Assembly (NCBI GenBank): GCA_025617745.1
Contig: CM046869.1
Location: 17,190,994-17,254,993, forward strand
From: Heliocidaris erythrogramma
Lineage: Eukaryota; Echinodermata; Echinoidea; Camarodonta; Echinometridae
Direction of reading: 5' to 3'
DNA length: 64,000 bases
Position 1 is the stretch's first letter, and every line of letters begins with the position of its first letter. This document shows positions 47,832-59,205 of the stretch, piece by piece. The notes under the pieces are model-generated. The model had not been told where the DNA came from. It saw only the letters and a list, made by a program, of their open reading frames with translations, and did no database searches. A program made the position numbers and the translations under genes.

Positions 47832-48530
47832 CACTCATAGCTACATTCCTATACTTCGTGTGTATAATGTATGAATGTAGGCAGTCATACACCTCATCTT
47901 TTTAAAACACCACTGCACAAAAGTCACCAATATTCACTCAAAATCGGCATTTAATTTTCAAAAACCGACCCCAAAATATCCAAGAAATACAATAAATTCA
48001 ACTCACCAATGTTGGAAAAGATATTTTCAAAAATCAAATCCGTAATTTACTGTTGATTCTCGCGAAACGAGCTATCGGAGTCATTGTGTACATTTCCTGG
48101 TCGCCGCGGGCGCTGACATCTCCCCAAAAGAGTTTTGTCCTCAAAAATTCGGTCCCTATGGCGTACACGGAAAAGTTCCGATTTTCTGTGTGCGCGATCG
48201 TAAAGATCGATGTGCGCTTGCGATCCCGAGTTTCTTCGTGGACAAAAATTGTATTGGCCGATTTTAGTCTAAGACATCGGCAGTTTGTAAACAACACGCG
48301 ATCGCGAAACAAATCGGCGGGGATTTCTCCGGTTTTGGACAAGATTTTGACTTTGGATTTTGCTGTAAATATCAAAAGTTCTTCCTAACGGCCATTTGAG
48401 GTAGGAGTGAGATTTTTAAGGGCTGAATTTGAAAGCAAGTATTTAAAATATTTATCTTATTTTTCCCCCCATACCTTTAGTACATGCGACAGAAAATACC
48501 AACTATTTTACAGAAATGTACCCGTGAGTG
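47832..48530 (-). mobile_element. Self-inserting hAT-like element, copy M2 (699 bp)
   Basis: Exact ACTCATAC duplications at 47824-47831 and 48531-48538. It starts CACTCATAGC and ends CCCGTGAGTG. It contains a small internal duplication (ATGTATGAATGTAG near 47866) that adds about 8 bp. It abuts M1, sharing one target copy. Confidence 0.92.
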
Positions 48531-48547
48531 ACTCATACCACTCATAG

Positions 48548-49356
48548 CACATCAGCAAGCAATGGTCATATTGACCATTAGAATCATATACATGTGTGTA
48601 TACTGGGTATTGGGGATACAGATGTAATTTTGTTTGAAATTGATGTTTTTGTGGGCAAACTGATACTTAAGTATCATTCTTTAGATTTTAAGTTATCAGT
48701 TCGTTAAGATACAAAATGTAGAAAGTTATAAAAACTTACATTTACAGCACTCTTTTTGGTACTTGTTACCCACATCTCCATACGGATCACGACTGCTCTC
48801 AATAATGTTGCGCACTAGTGAGGCCGCTCTACATGGTTACGCACCGTAGATACGTACGCAGAATGTTACGCACACAAGCTATTCTACGAAGACCTGGAAG
48901 GGCCAAACTGACGACGTAAAAAAATAAAAAATATTACGTACGTACGTAGTAATTATTACGTACGTACGTAATATTTTTTATTTTTTTACGTCGTCAGTTT
49001 GGCCCTTCCAGGTCTTCGTAGAATAGCTTGTGTGCGTAACATTCTGCGTACGTATCTACGGTGCGTAACCATGTAGAGCGGCCTCACTAGTGCGCAACAT
49101 ATTGAGAGCAGTCGTCATCCGTATGGAGGTGTGGGTAACAAGTACCAAAAAGAGGGCTGTAAATGTAAGTTTTTATAACTTTCTACATTTTGTATCTTAA
49201 CGAACTGATAACTTAAAATCTAAAGAATGATACTTAAGTATCAGTTTGCCCACAAAAACCTCCATTTCAAACAAAATTACATCTGTATCCCCAATACCCA
49301 GTATACACACATGTATATGATCCTAATGGTCAATATGACCATTGCTTGCTGATGTG
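48548..49356. mobile_element. Near-perfect 809-bp palindromic element P1
   Basis: Both ends are CACATCAGCAAGCAATGGTC, and the arms (48548 to about 48955 and about 48966 to 49356) mirror each other almost base for base. The centre is TACGTACGTAGTAATTATTA and CGTACGTA words. The flanks ACTCATAG and ACTCATAC agree at 7 of 8. It is the fully symmetrical form of elements A1/A2, and both arms carry the ESSRHPYGG exon-like fragment. Confidence 0.9.
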
Positions 49357-49364
49357 ACTCATAC

Positions 49365-49389
49365 CACATCAGCAAGCAATGGTCATATT
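49365..49389. mobile_element. Terminal fragment of a P/A-type element
   Basis: Only the first 25 bp of a P-type end (CACATCAGCAAGCAATGGTC and five more bases) remain, joined directly to a CACTCGTAG end of the other family. Confidence 0.8.
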
Positions 49390-49600
49390 CACTCGTAGCT
49401 ACATTCCTATACTTCGTGTGTATAATGTAGGCAGTCATACACCTCAACTTTTTAAAACACCACTGCACAAAAGTCACAAACATTCACTCAAAATCGGCAT
49501 TTAATTTACAAAAACCGACCACTAAATATCCAAGAAATACAATGAATTCAACTCACCGATGTTGGAAAAGATATTTCCAAAAATCAAATCCGTAATTTAC
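49390..49600 (-). mobile_element. Truncated hAT-like copy M4
   Basis: It begins CACTCGTAGCTACATTCC and follows the family until CGTAATTTAC, then is cut by the start of copy M5. Confidence 0.85.
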
Positions 49601-49601
49601 T

Positions 49602-50029
49602 CACTCATAGCTACATTCCTATACTTCGTGTGTATAATTTAGGCAGTCATACACCTCAACTTTTTAAAACACCACTGCACAAAAGTCACAAACTTTTACT
49701 CATAATCGGCATTTAATTTACAAAAACCGACCACAAAATATCCAAGAAATACAATAAATTCAACTCACCGATGTTGGAAAAGATATTTCCAAAAATCAAA
49801 TCCGTAATTTACTGTTGATTCTCGCGAAACGAGCTATCGGAGTCAATGTGTACATTTCCTGGTCGCCGCGGGCGCTGACATCTCCCCAAAAGAGTTTTGT
49901 CCTTAAAAATTCGGTCCCTGTGGCATACACGGAAAAGTCCCGATTTTCTGTGTGCGCGATCGTAAAGATCGATGTGCGCTTGCGATCCCGAGTTTTTTCG
50001 TGGACAAAAATTTTATTGGCCGATTTTAG
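49602..50029 (-). mobile_element. Truncated hAT-like copy M5 joined to a P-type end
   Basis: It begins CACTCATAGC and follows the family until CCGATTTTAG at 50029. Sequence 50030-50097 is unrelated DNA that ends in a P/A-type terminus (GGTCAATATGACCATTGCTT, GCTGATGTG). This is a chimaera of the two families. Confidence 0.8.
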
Positions 50030-50119
50030 GTGCGCAGACATAAGGCTCCCCATCATATATTTCCTAATGGTCAATATGACCATTGCTTGCTGATGTGGCC
50101 TAGAATAGATTCTACACAC

Positions 50120-50835
50120 CACTCATAGCTACATTCCTATACTTCGTGTGTATAATGTAGGCAGTCATACACCTCAACTTTTTAAAACACCACTGCACAA
50201 AAGTCACAAACATTCACTCAAAATCGGCATTTAATTTACAAAAACCAACCACAAAATATCCAAGAAATACAATAAATTCAACTCACCGATGTTGGAAAAG
50301 ATATTTCCAAAAATGAAATCCGTAATTTACTGTTGATTCTCGCGAAACGAGCTATCGGAGTCATTGTGTACATTTCCTGGTCGCCGCGGGCGCTGACATC
50401 TCCCCAAAAGAGTTTTGTCCTTAAAAATTCGGTCCCTGTGGCATACACGGAAAAGTCCCGATTTTCTGTGTGCGCGATCGTAAAGATCGATGTGCGCTTG
50501 CGATCCCGAGTTTCTTCGTGGACAAAAATTTTATTGGCCGATTTTAGTCTAAGACATCGGCAGTATGTAAACAACACGCGATCGCGAAACAAATCGGCGG
50601 GGATTTCTCCGGTTTTGGACAAGATTTTGACTTTGGATTTTGCTGAAAATATCAAAAGTTCTTCCTAACGGCCATTTGAGGTAGGAGTGAGATTTTTAAG
50701 GGCTGAATTTGAAAGCAAGTATTTAAAATATTTATCTTATTTTCCCCCCATACCTTTACTACACGCGACAGAAAATACCAACTATTTTTGCATGTTGTAT
50801 TCGTAGTGGTCAATATGACCACTATTCGTGGTGTG
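50120..50835 (-). mobile_element. hAT-like copy M6, left border of the LINE-containing unit (716 bp)
   Basis: It begins CACTCATAGC and ends ACCACTATTCGTGGTGTG, the second subfamily. Its 5' flank is CTACACAC. There is no matching octamer directly after its 3' end (GCTAATAG), but CTACAGCC follows copy U6 on the far side of the LINE fragment. Confidence 0.88.
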
Positions 50836-52132
50836 GCTAATAGCAAGGTTCTCTGGCAAGGAAAAGCTTCCAATCAAATCACCTTGGAGAAAGGCGGGCG
50901 ACAAGGTGCCATACTCTCGCCATCACTTTACACTCTCTTTATTGATAACCTGATAAAAGATCTCAAACTGAAAGGTCTAGGATGCAGCTTCCAGGGAAGA
51001 TATTCTGGTATAATTGTTCTTGCTGATGATGTAGCCCTTCTAACCCCCTCAGCTGATGAGTTACAGGAGATGCTTACAGTCACCCATGAGTATACCAAGA
51101 GATGGAAATACTCTGTCAACCCCTCTAAAAGTGCAGTCATTGCCTTCAATGAGAAGTATAGCCCTCCTGTCAAAAGGCAGCAGTCTTCTTGGATGCTTGC
51201 TGAGGGTCAACCAATCAATTAAAGTGACTCAATATCCCCATCTTGGAATCACCAAATCTACAGGCCGTTATGATCCTACCATAGACATCACTGCAAGGGG
51301 ACTCAAAACCTTCTACTCCCTCCATGGTGTTGGGGTTTACACTTCTGGCCTGTCTCCGCATCTCTGTGCAAAGCTGTGGACCGTGTTCTGTGTCCCCAGG
51401 ATGCTATATGGCACTCCTATCCTCTCCTTAACATCCCACCAGGCAGCTCGCATTAACACCTCTCAAAACCAGCTGTTCAAGAAGATTTTAGGAATCCCCC
51501 AAAGTGCAGCTAACGAGGCAGTGTTCCTTCTTACAGGTATCATTCCACTCCTCTCACAAGTAGAGCTAGATTCCCTCCTCGTCATAGGCCAGCTCACTTC
51601 ACTGCCTGAAGACCGTTTTGAGAAGAGGACGCTAATGCATGCTTCCATCCTCAATGTACCTCTTATGAAGTCCTGGAACATCCTTCTCTCCAAATACAAT
51701 CTACCTGACCTTACCTGCCTGATAGAGCTCCCAATCCCATATCAAAAGTGGAAATCTATCTCGAGGAAGTCTATCCACTCAAAAGTCCTGCAGGATACAC
51801 TAAATGCCATAACACTTAAACCATCCCTCTCCTTCTGGAAAGATCTTGACCACTTGCCTTCGTCTGCATTGTTCTTCCCGGAAGGATTAGCCCCTCATCT
51901 ACGTAAGGCACAAATAATCAGAGCTCAGCTCCTTACTCAGACTTGCCCTACCCAGAAGCGTCTCTCTAAAATCGGCAAATCCACCACTGCTTCCTGCCCG
52001 CTCTGTAAAGATGCTGATGAAGATGCCCTTCACTTTATCTCCTCTTGCTGCCATTTACAACCCCAGCGAACCTCCTTTATATCGAATGCCAACAAAAAGC
52101 TGCCTGAAATTGGAATTACTGATGGTCTTGAC
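50836..52132 (+). pseudogene. Non-LTR retrotransposon reverse-transcriptase fragment
   Basis: The frame from 50836 encodes EKGGRQGAILSPSLYTLFID and LADDVALLTPSADELQEMLT, the RT motifs around the catalytic ADD. The reading then shifts near 51205-51222 to the next frame, which continues VTQYPHLGITKSTGRYDPTI. It ends with a C-x2-C-x8-H-x4-C cluster (CPLCKDADEDALHFISSC), the usual LINE C-terminal finger. The RT N-terminus, endonuclease and 3' UTR are missing. Both ends stop exactly at hAT-like element termini. A single frameshift and otherwise open frames suggest modest age. Confidence 0.88.
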
Positions 52133-52800
52133 CACACCAGGAATAGTGGTCATATTGACCACTACGAATACAACATGCAAAAATAGTTGGTATTTTCTGT
52201 CGCGTGTAGTAAAGGTATGGGGGGAAAAATAAGATAAATATTTTAAATACTTGCTTTCAAATTCAGGCCTTAAAAATCTCAATCCTACCTCAAATGGCCG
52301 TTAGGAAGAACTTTTGATATTTTCAGCAAAATCCCAGTCAAAATCTTGTCCAAAACCGGAGAAATCCCCGCCGATTTGTTTCGCGATCGCGTGTTGTTTA
52401 CATACTGCCGATGTCTTAGACTAAAATCGGCCAATAAAATTTTTGTCCAGTAAGAAACTCGGGATCGAGCGCACATCGATCTTTACGATCGCGCACACAG
52501 GACAAAAATCTTTGGGGGAGATGTCAGCGCCCGCGGCGACCAGGAAGTGTACACAATGACTCCGATAGCTCGTTTCGCGAGAATCAACAGTAAATTACGG
52601 ATTTGATTTTTGGAAATATCTTTTCCAACATCGGTGAGTTGAATTTATTGTATTTCTTGGATATTTTGGGGTCGGTTTTTGTAAATTAAATGCCGATTTT
52701 GAGTGAATTTTGGTGACTTTTGTGCAGTGGTGTTTTAAAAAGTTGAGGTGTATGACTGCCTACATTCTACACACGAAGTATAGGAATGTAGCTATGAGTG
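52133..52800 (+). mobile_element. hAT-like copy U6, right border of the LINE-containing unit (668 bp)
   Basis: It begins CACACCAGGAATAGTGGTCA and ends GCTATGAGTG. It has lost about 45 bp internally near 52500. It is oriented opposite to M6, so the RT fragment lies between two inward-facing second-subfamily ends. Confidence 0.88.
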
Positions 52801-53119
52801 CTACAGCCAAGCTCAAAATATTGGTTCATTTTGAAGAAATACTTTATATAAATCACAAATGGCCAAATTCGTTAAGCCCAGTCGCCATTTATATCCAAGT
52901 AATGTCGATCAAATTTAGTCTAGCTCTAGGTGAGCATGGTGAGAGAGTTTGCTGATTCTAAACATTCTGCTATAGTTTCAGATCATTATTGAAATCATCA
53001 ACTAGAAATCACAAAACTCACCAATCTTCTACATTTCCATGCATTCTGTTGTCACGGTTTTGCAAATCTCTATCTCCTACATTTTCTCCCAGTCCTCCTC
53101 TTGGCAGTGGCTCATACTC

Positions 53120-53362
53120 TCACGCTACTACCCCTAACCTTGCCCCTTCACATGCGGCAGCATCCCCGTCTTCATCACCGTCTTCATCACCGGCCAGATC
53201 AGTATTGTCCTTGTCACTGTCACTACTGCCGCTGCCAGAACTCGATTCACTTTCATCGTTTCCCTCATCTTCTCTACATACTTCCTCACCATCCTCTACC
53301 TCCTCGTATTCACAGTCCATCAGCAAATCATCCTGATCTTCTTCGATCACAACTGACGCCAT
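53120..53362 (-). other. Acidic open frame, possible first coding exon
   Basis: It starts GTCATGGCGTCAG and encodes MASVVIEEDQDDLLMDCEYE, then a Glu/Asp/Ser-rich stretch (DESESSSGSGSSDSDKDNTD). A donor-like GGCAAG|GTTAGG lies at about 53138. Acidic N-terminal exons like this are common in piggyBac-type and other domesticated transposase genes, but no downstream exon was identified and the match is only in composition. Confidence 0.3.
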
Positions 53363-53745
53363 GACAACTCAAAACTTTTGTAAATAAACTTTATTATGCA
53401 GCGTTCAATGGACTTCTCCCCGCTCAACTTGTTTTGTTTATACTGTACAAATACATGCACGATTGCGTCGCGGCCTTCTACATGTAGTACTAAGTTCAAG
53501 TTCTAGCGGGTCTTCATAAGATGACGTCATAGCGCTTTCGATTTATTTCGGAACGGCTCACCCGTAAATGGCGGGGAGTCTGAAAATTATTTTTTGTTTT
53601 GCTTATTGTGCAATTACAAAATGTCTCATTGGTCTTTATCATATATTTTTGTATTCTACGTCCAATAAGCTTTCCATTGATATATAGTTGTTCAGTCACC
53701 GGACCAGGTCTTTAATCCAAAATTAACCTCGCTTTGACATGTTGT

Positions 53746-54512
53746 CAGCGGGGTTATCGCAACTGAATCGAGGCGAACGGAATACTAATATAGTGAACGC
53801 ACGTGCGCGCGTACGCGTACGTAGGTCCCAGCTTAGCTGCGGAGCTCCTGACTCAAATGCAGTCAAAGCTGATAAATTTGTTGTTTCATCGTATTTTGGT
53901 AAAAATATTACAAATACCACTTAAGATAATCTCACAAACCTTACTTAAAATGCAATAAAAAATCATAAATTTGCGTGGAGGAGGATGAATTTTACGATTT
54001 GAATATTTTCTGATGAAAAAAGGGCGAGAATATTATATCGCGGACGATCGCGAACGATCTTTTCTCTCCTGTTGAAGCACTACTGCGCGTGCGCAATGGT
54101 GATTGGCAATCAGGTTTTCGAGAGACCAGCATTGAGAAAAGATCGTTTGTGACATTTCTATTGCATTTTTTTTGCCAAAGAAATACTGAAAACGTACTTA
54201 TAATCACACCGATTGCAAGTTTTTTTATTTTCATGTAAGTATGAGTCGAGCTGGTGATTTTGTGTGATGTGGTATTTGTGATGTTTTAATCAAACTTTGG
54301 TCATAGCAAAAGTAATGCACAAGGGTGTATAGCTCGTCCGCGATGAGCCGAATATTGTAGCACCATAGGTATTAAGTACATAGCGATGGACCCCAACAGG
54401 ATTGGCTGGGGCAGACCTCCGTCTATGTGGGAGAGGGATTTCGCGAAGCCAGACGTAGTCTCCGCGGAGCATATCCCCGAACGAAATAGACTGATTTTTC
54501 GGTCTATGACTT
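53746..54512 (+). repeat. 0.8-kb dispersed repeat, copy 2
   Basis: Collinear with 32226-33046 (see the shared phrases given there). It differs by many substitutions and small indels, so the two copies are old. No conserved frame. Confidence 0.75.
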
Positions 54513-55610
54513 AACATGCTCTGATTGGTCTATGGTTAACTGTCTATTAGGGTTGCCATGGTATTAAAGGGAGTGGTGATGGAGAGTGCAAGTGACTTGG
54601 GTTGGTCCTATGACATTGTATGAGTATGAATCATAGTTCTTAGAATGTTGGTTCCTTGAAGTTATTGTCTGGGGTGGTCATTCGTGGTCAATGTTTATAA
54701 TTACAAGATCATGGAGTCAGTGTTTAGGATAATGGGGTACTGTTTTAGATCATGGAAGTGGGGAAAGGTGAATGCCTGAAAGGGAGACAGGAAGTGATTA
54801 TTACATACTAATGGCATACATTGTGTACTACATATTATGTCACTAACTGTACACAGCGCTGTACAAGCCGGCCTTTTCTCTAGCATTGCGAAATGTGAAT
54901 ACAAAGTGCGACTACAAAGTGCGACTACATGCTTTTTGTTGAAAGTACATTTATTTTTTATTTAAAAATTAAACTAAGTAAAACTTCAAATATTGATTAA
55001 TTGTAAGTTAAATTTAGTTAACCAACTTACAACTTGCCAAAAAACGATGATTTATTGCGTCGTCTGACCACAGTAGCTGTATTCTCTCCGCTCCATAATG
55101 GCAGAATGTAATCACTGCACTTTTTGAAAGGTCACACCTGTGCGTAACTATACACAGTGCTGTTGCGAAGCGGTACACATCCTGCAAAGCTATTTTGAAT
55201 TAGTTCGGCAATGGACAGGTTTTGGCACTCAAAAGTTGAAACTTTATACCCTGTGGACATTGGCTAATGGCTTGCTGGGGATTGAACTTCAACAAATTCA
55301 TCCAAGCAATCGATTTCATGTGAGTATAACGTAAAATTAGGAGTTTAACATACATTTTCATTGATTTTTCAATTAATTTTGTACATTGTTTTTAGCTACA
55401 TTGAGGGGTGTCACATTGAAAGTCTAGTGGGTCCTTGTCAGACGCCGTGCTTCGCATGGCATCTGGTCGGGCTAGTATGTCGCAAGCTCAAAAGTGTCCA
55501 AAGACCGCTACGAGCGAGCCTTGCACACATTCTGACCGGTGCCAGGCCCGCTCGTAGCACTGTATGCTGAAGACGCCCAGTCAAAATGGGTGCCAGGCCC
55601 GCTCGTAGCG
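54513..55610. other. Noncoding DNA with a short GCTCGTAGC palindrome
   Basis: No gene recognised. At 55500-55610 the phrase GCCAGGCCCGCTCGTAGC occurs twice, and GACCGCTACGAGCGAG is its partial inverse. The right edge GTCTTGTC is the target copy of element M7. Confidence 0.5.
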
Positions 55611-55618
55611 GTCTTGTC

Positions 55619-56334
55619 CACTCATAGCAGCATTACTATACTTCGTGTGTAGAATCTAGGCAGTCATACACCTCAACTTTTCAAACACGACTGCACAAAA
55701 GTCACCCGCATTCACTCAAAATCGGCATTTAATTTACAAAAACCAACCCCAACATATCCATGAAATCCAATAAATTCAACTCACTGATGATGGAAAAGAT
55801 AATTCCAAAAATGAAATCTGTAATTTGCTCTCAATTCCAGCGAAACGGGGTATCGGGAGTCATTGTGTACATTTCCTGATCGCCGCGAGCACTGACATCT
55901 CCCCCGAAAGAATTCGGTCGTTAAAAATTTGGGCCCTATCGCGTACACGGAATAGTTCTGATTTCCTGTATGCGCGATCGTAGAGAATAAAGTGCGCACA
56001 CGATACTGAGTTTCTTTGTGGACAAAATTTTATTAGCCGAATTTACTCTAAGACATCGGCGGAATGAAAACAACATGCTATCGCGAAAAAAATCGGCGGG
56101 GATTTCTTTGGTTTTGGACATGATTTTGACTTTGGATTTTGCTGGAAATATCAGAAGTTCTTCCTAACGGTCATTTAAGGTAGGAATGAGATTTTTAAGA
56201 GCTGAATTTGAAAGGAAGTATGTAAAATATTTATCTTATTTTCCCCCCATACCTTTAGTACATGCGATAGAAAATAACTAGTATTTTTGCATTCACCCCG
56301 CGTAATGGCCAATATGACCACTATTCTTGGTGTG
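55619..56334 (-). mobile_element. Older hAT-like copy M7 (716 bp)
   Basis: Exact GTCTTGTC duplications at 55611-55618 and 56335-56342. It begins CACTCATAGCAG and ends TTCTTGGTGTG. The interior carries many more substitutions than U1-U6, and its reading frames are broken, so it is the oldest copy in the window. Confidence 0.92.
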
Positions 56335-56486
56335 GTCTTGTCTAAGTATGGTGGATCTGAAAATCGTGTGAATGACTGTAGATCGATGACATATCCCAGA
56401 AATTACAGGACACATCTGGGTCTATGGCTATGAGCGCAGCGAAGGCTTTTTCGGGGAGTTTGGACAATATTGAACTTACCGTTTAA

Positions 56487-56804
56487 AGGGATACGCAACC
56501 AGGCGGCTGTGGGGAAAGTCAGGATTGCGTAAGCCCCATTCACTCGTACACAAAGTTTGTGCGTAGAACGCGTCCGTTGGACTACTAGGATTATATTTCG
56601 GACTGCACGAAGCCGACCGAATCTCGCACAAGAGCTCGAGTTACACACCATAGACAGTGTATTTAGCCATGAACGTAGTTTCATGTTGCACAGCGACTAG
56701 TCTGTCCGAACATTGAACCCCACGGGGCAACGGCATGATCAGGTAACGAACACGGTACCCTCTCGCGGCATAAAAACGTCCACAATCTGCGATTGAGTAT
56801 CCCT
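56487..56804. mobile_element. TTAA-target MITE, 318 bp
   Basis: TTAA at 56483-56486 and 56805-56808 bracket AGGGATACGCAACC at the left and its near inverse GATTGAGTATCCCT at the right. It is the same target class as 26294-26822 with different internal sequence. Confidence 0.8.
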
Positions 56805-57530
56805 TTAACACTAAAATTAATATTTCCCATTTTGTTTTCAATATTTTTAAATTCTAGAGTATGGGGTTTTAATACTCTAAAGCTATTGCGAACAGAGACA
56901 GAGGCAGGAAAAATAAAAATGAATATTGCCATGGCAACTCTTGTTTTTTTTGCGGGATTTTTTCTTTTCATTAAACTAGTAACAATATTGGCTTTCATGA
57001 TTTGAGCAAGAAATGAAAATAGATATGAAATAAAGAGTCCCAAAATAGGATTCTGTCTTAAGTTGCCGAATTCCCCTCCCTTACTCTAAAATGCAGGATT
57101 AAGTATTTTCTCAAAATTTTGCTGATTATATTGGTGTTTTTACCTCTTCAACTTAGAGGTTGTCACCACCGGCGAAATTGACACTGCCCCACATAGTGAT
57201 GGTTCTGTGAGTGTACATGTACTTGCATGTAGGATGATCAAATATCTTTGTTCAATGTAATTTTGATTGGATCTGTATTTTGATCAAGTCAAATTTTCAG
57301 GCTGTTTTTGTATGTGATAGCAGGAGATCTTGTTCCTTTGAAGCTGTTAGGAAGTCACTTCAGTACTGCTGTCGAGCTTTCCTATATATATATATATGTA
57401 TTAAAATGTGTGCATGGATCAGAATGACTCCAGACCTGTCAAGACCTGTCCTTGTACTTTTACAACTAATGTATTCAAGTGTTTTTTACTTTTCTGACCA
57501 ATCCTTCTATTGTCTTTGGTTTCAGGTGAT

Positions 57531-57645
57531 ATGGTTGGAAACATCTTTTCATTTAAGGATGACTACTTGAAATTGACAGCTGATCCAGTGCACTCCTACC
57601 CAGAAAAAGTGAAGAATGAAAGTGTGCCAATTATCATTGACAATG
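57531..57645 (+). CDS. ACTR5: ACTR5 coding exon 1
   Basis: Coding part of an exon that opens at 57526 after TTTCAG, so a noncoding exon must lie upstream; it was not located. It encodes [20 protein letters not shown] and onward to PIIIDNG, the nucleotide-binding phosphate-1 strand. The donor is AATG|GTGAGA and one base is carried over. Confidence 0.9.
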
Positions 57646-57715
57646 GTGAGAAATCATTCTTATTTTTTGGAGCAGGAGTCTATGCAAGTCCGAGCCTACA
57701 GATAGAGAAACCTCT

Positions 57716-57749
<34 letters not shown>

Positions 57750-59156
57750 AGGGAAGAGAGTGAAAGGGAAAGAGAAAGACAGACAGAAGAAAGAGTGACA
57801 TACATGTATAGAGTGAGAAGGAAGAGAAAAACAGCAATGGTGAAGGTTATTATTAATGCAGACAAGAAATGGAAATAGAGAGGAAGAAATAGGGGGGGGG
57901 GGAAGAATGATGCAAATGTGAGATGGAAAAAGGCCTGTTTTAAATAATGAATTAAGAAAATGAATGCAACAGAAAGTTCAGTAGATCTATGGGAATAATG
58001 AAGAATAGAGCTTTGAAAATGAGGTACATACAGTATCTAACAAAAGTGAGTACACCCATAACAAAAAAGATGAATACTCCGATGTAAATTTTTACAACAT
58101 GATATTAAACACACAAAGTTGACATTCTGTGATACATTTTTAGATTGAAATATATTTATTCTGTGAAAAATAGTGTAGTGCAGTGAGGAAATTTGTGAAA
58201 AAAGAGCGGAATCAAAAGTGAGTACACCCCTGTACTATATCACATTGGAATCAATTTCAGATTTAAATAAATGTCACAGTTCTGTATGGCCATCATGGTT
58301 TCTATGCGCTATATCACATTGGAATCAGAGTAGAGTTTGCCAATATTCCCTTGTGAAAAAGTACTGCAGTAGTACTGTAGTAAATTGGACCCAAGTACTG
58401 CAGTACCTGTACTACAGGTACTGCAGCTGCTGTACTACATGTATGTACTATGCAAGTACCTCAAAGTTTCTACGCTACTGCAGTACTACCTCAGAAAGTA
58501 CTGCAAAAATATTGCGAGTACTGCAGTAGTACTGCCGGATTATTGCAGTTCTACTGCAGTACTACTGCATTACTTTGCAGTACTTTTTTTACAATCTGGG
58601 TTACTTGTTTCGTAGACTGCATGCTGTTCCACCTGTCCGCAACAATATTGGGAGGGGTCAGAACTTGGAAACTTTTGCTCCTCTAGTTTGTGTGTTACAG
58701 AATGCCCCAGAAGAGCTTCAGTGATTTGGGTTATTTGTCATGCTATGTTACTCCAAGATATCCACCTGTAACATCTTAAAAAAGGCATTTTCTGCTTGGA
58801 ACAAAACAAAGTAATCACTGTTATTCTAAATCAGCTTTTTTGACCAAGCTCTTACAATGAGAATAACATCTTTTCCTTCAGAATGACATATTCCATTGAA
58901 AAAAAACCATAGACCATCTACACACAAAAGCTGGGGTGTACTCACTTTTGTTGCCATCTATTTGAACAACATCCTTAGCATGTACATGTATACTGTTGTT
59001 ATGGAATAAATCTTATGTACCAATATACATATCAGATATCACAGAATGTCTACTCTACCATTGCTGTATGGCTTGTGGTTTTAGTACATTTTTGTAAGAA
59101 GTTACACTGGAATTTTTAACAGTTCTTGAATTGTGTACTCACTTTTGTTGGATAGA

Positions 59157-59205
<49 letters not shown>

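Noticed and set aside
52133-52186. Continuation of the RT open frame into TRNSGHIDHYEYNMQK
   Set aside because: These codons are the terminus of hAT-like copy U6, not part of the LINE protein.
55140-55334. 64-codon plus-strand frame starting MRNYTQCCCEAVHILQ
   Set aside because: No similarity, a weak start context and no splice partners. Treated as chance.
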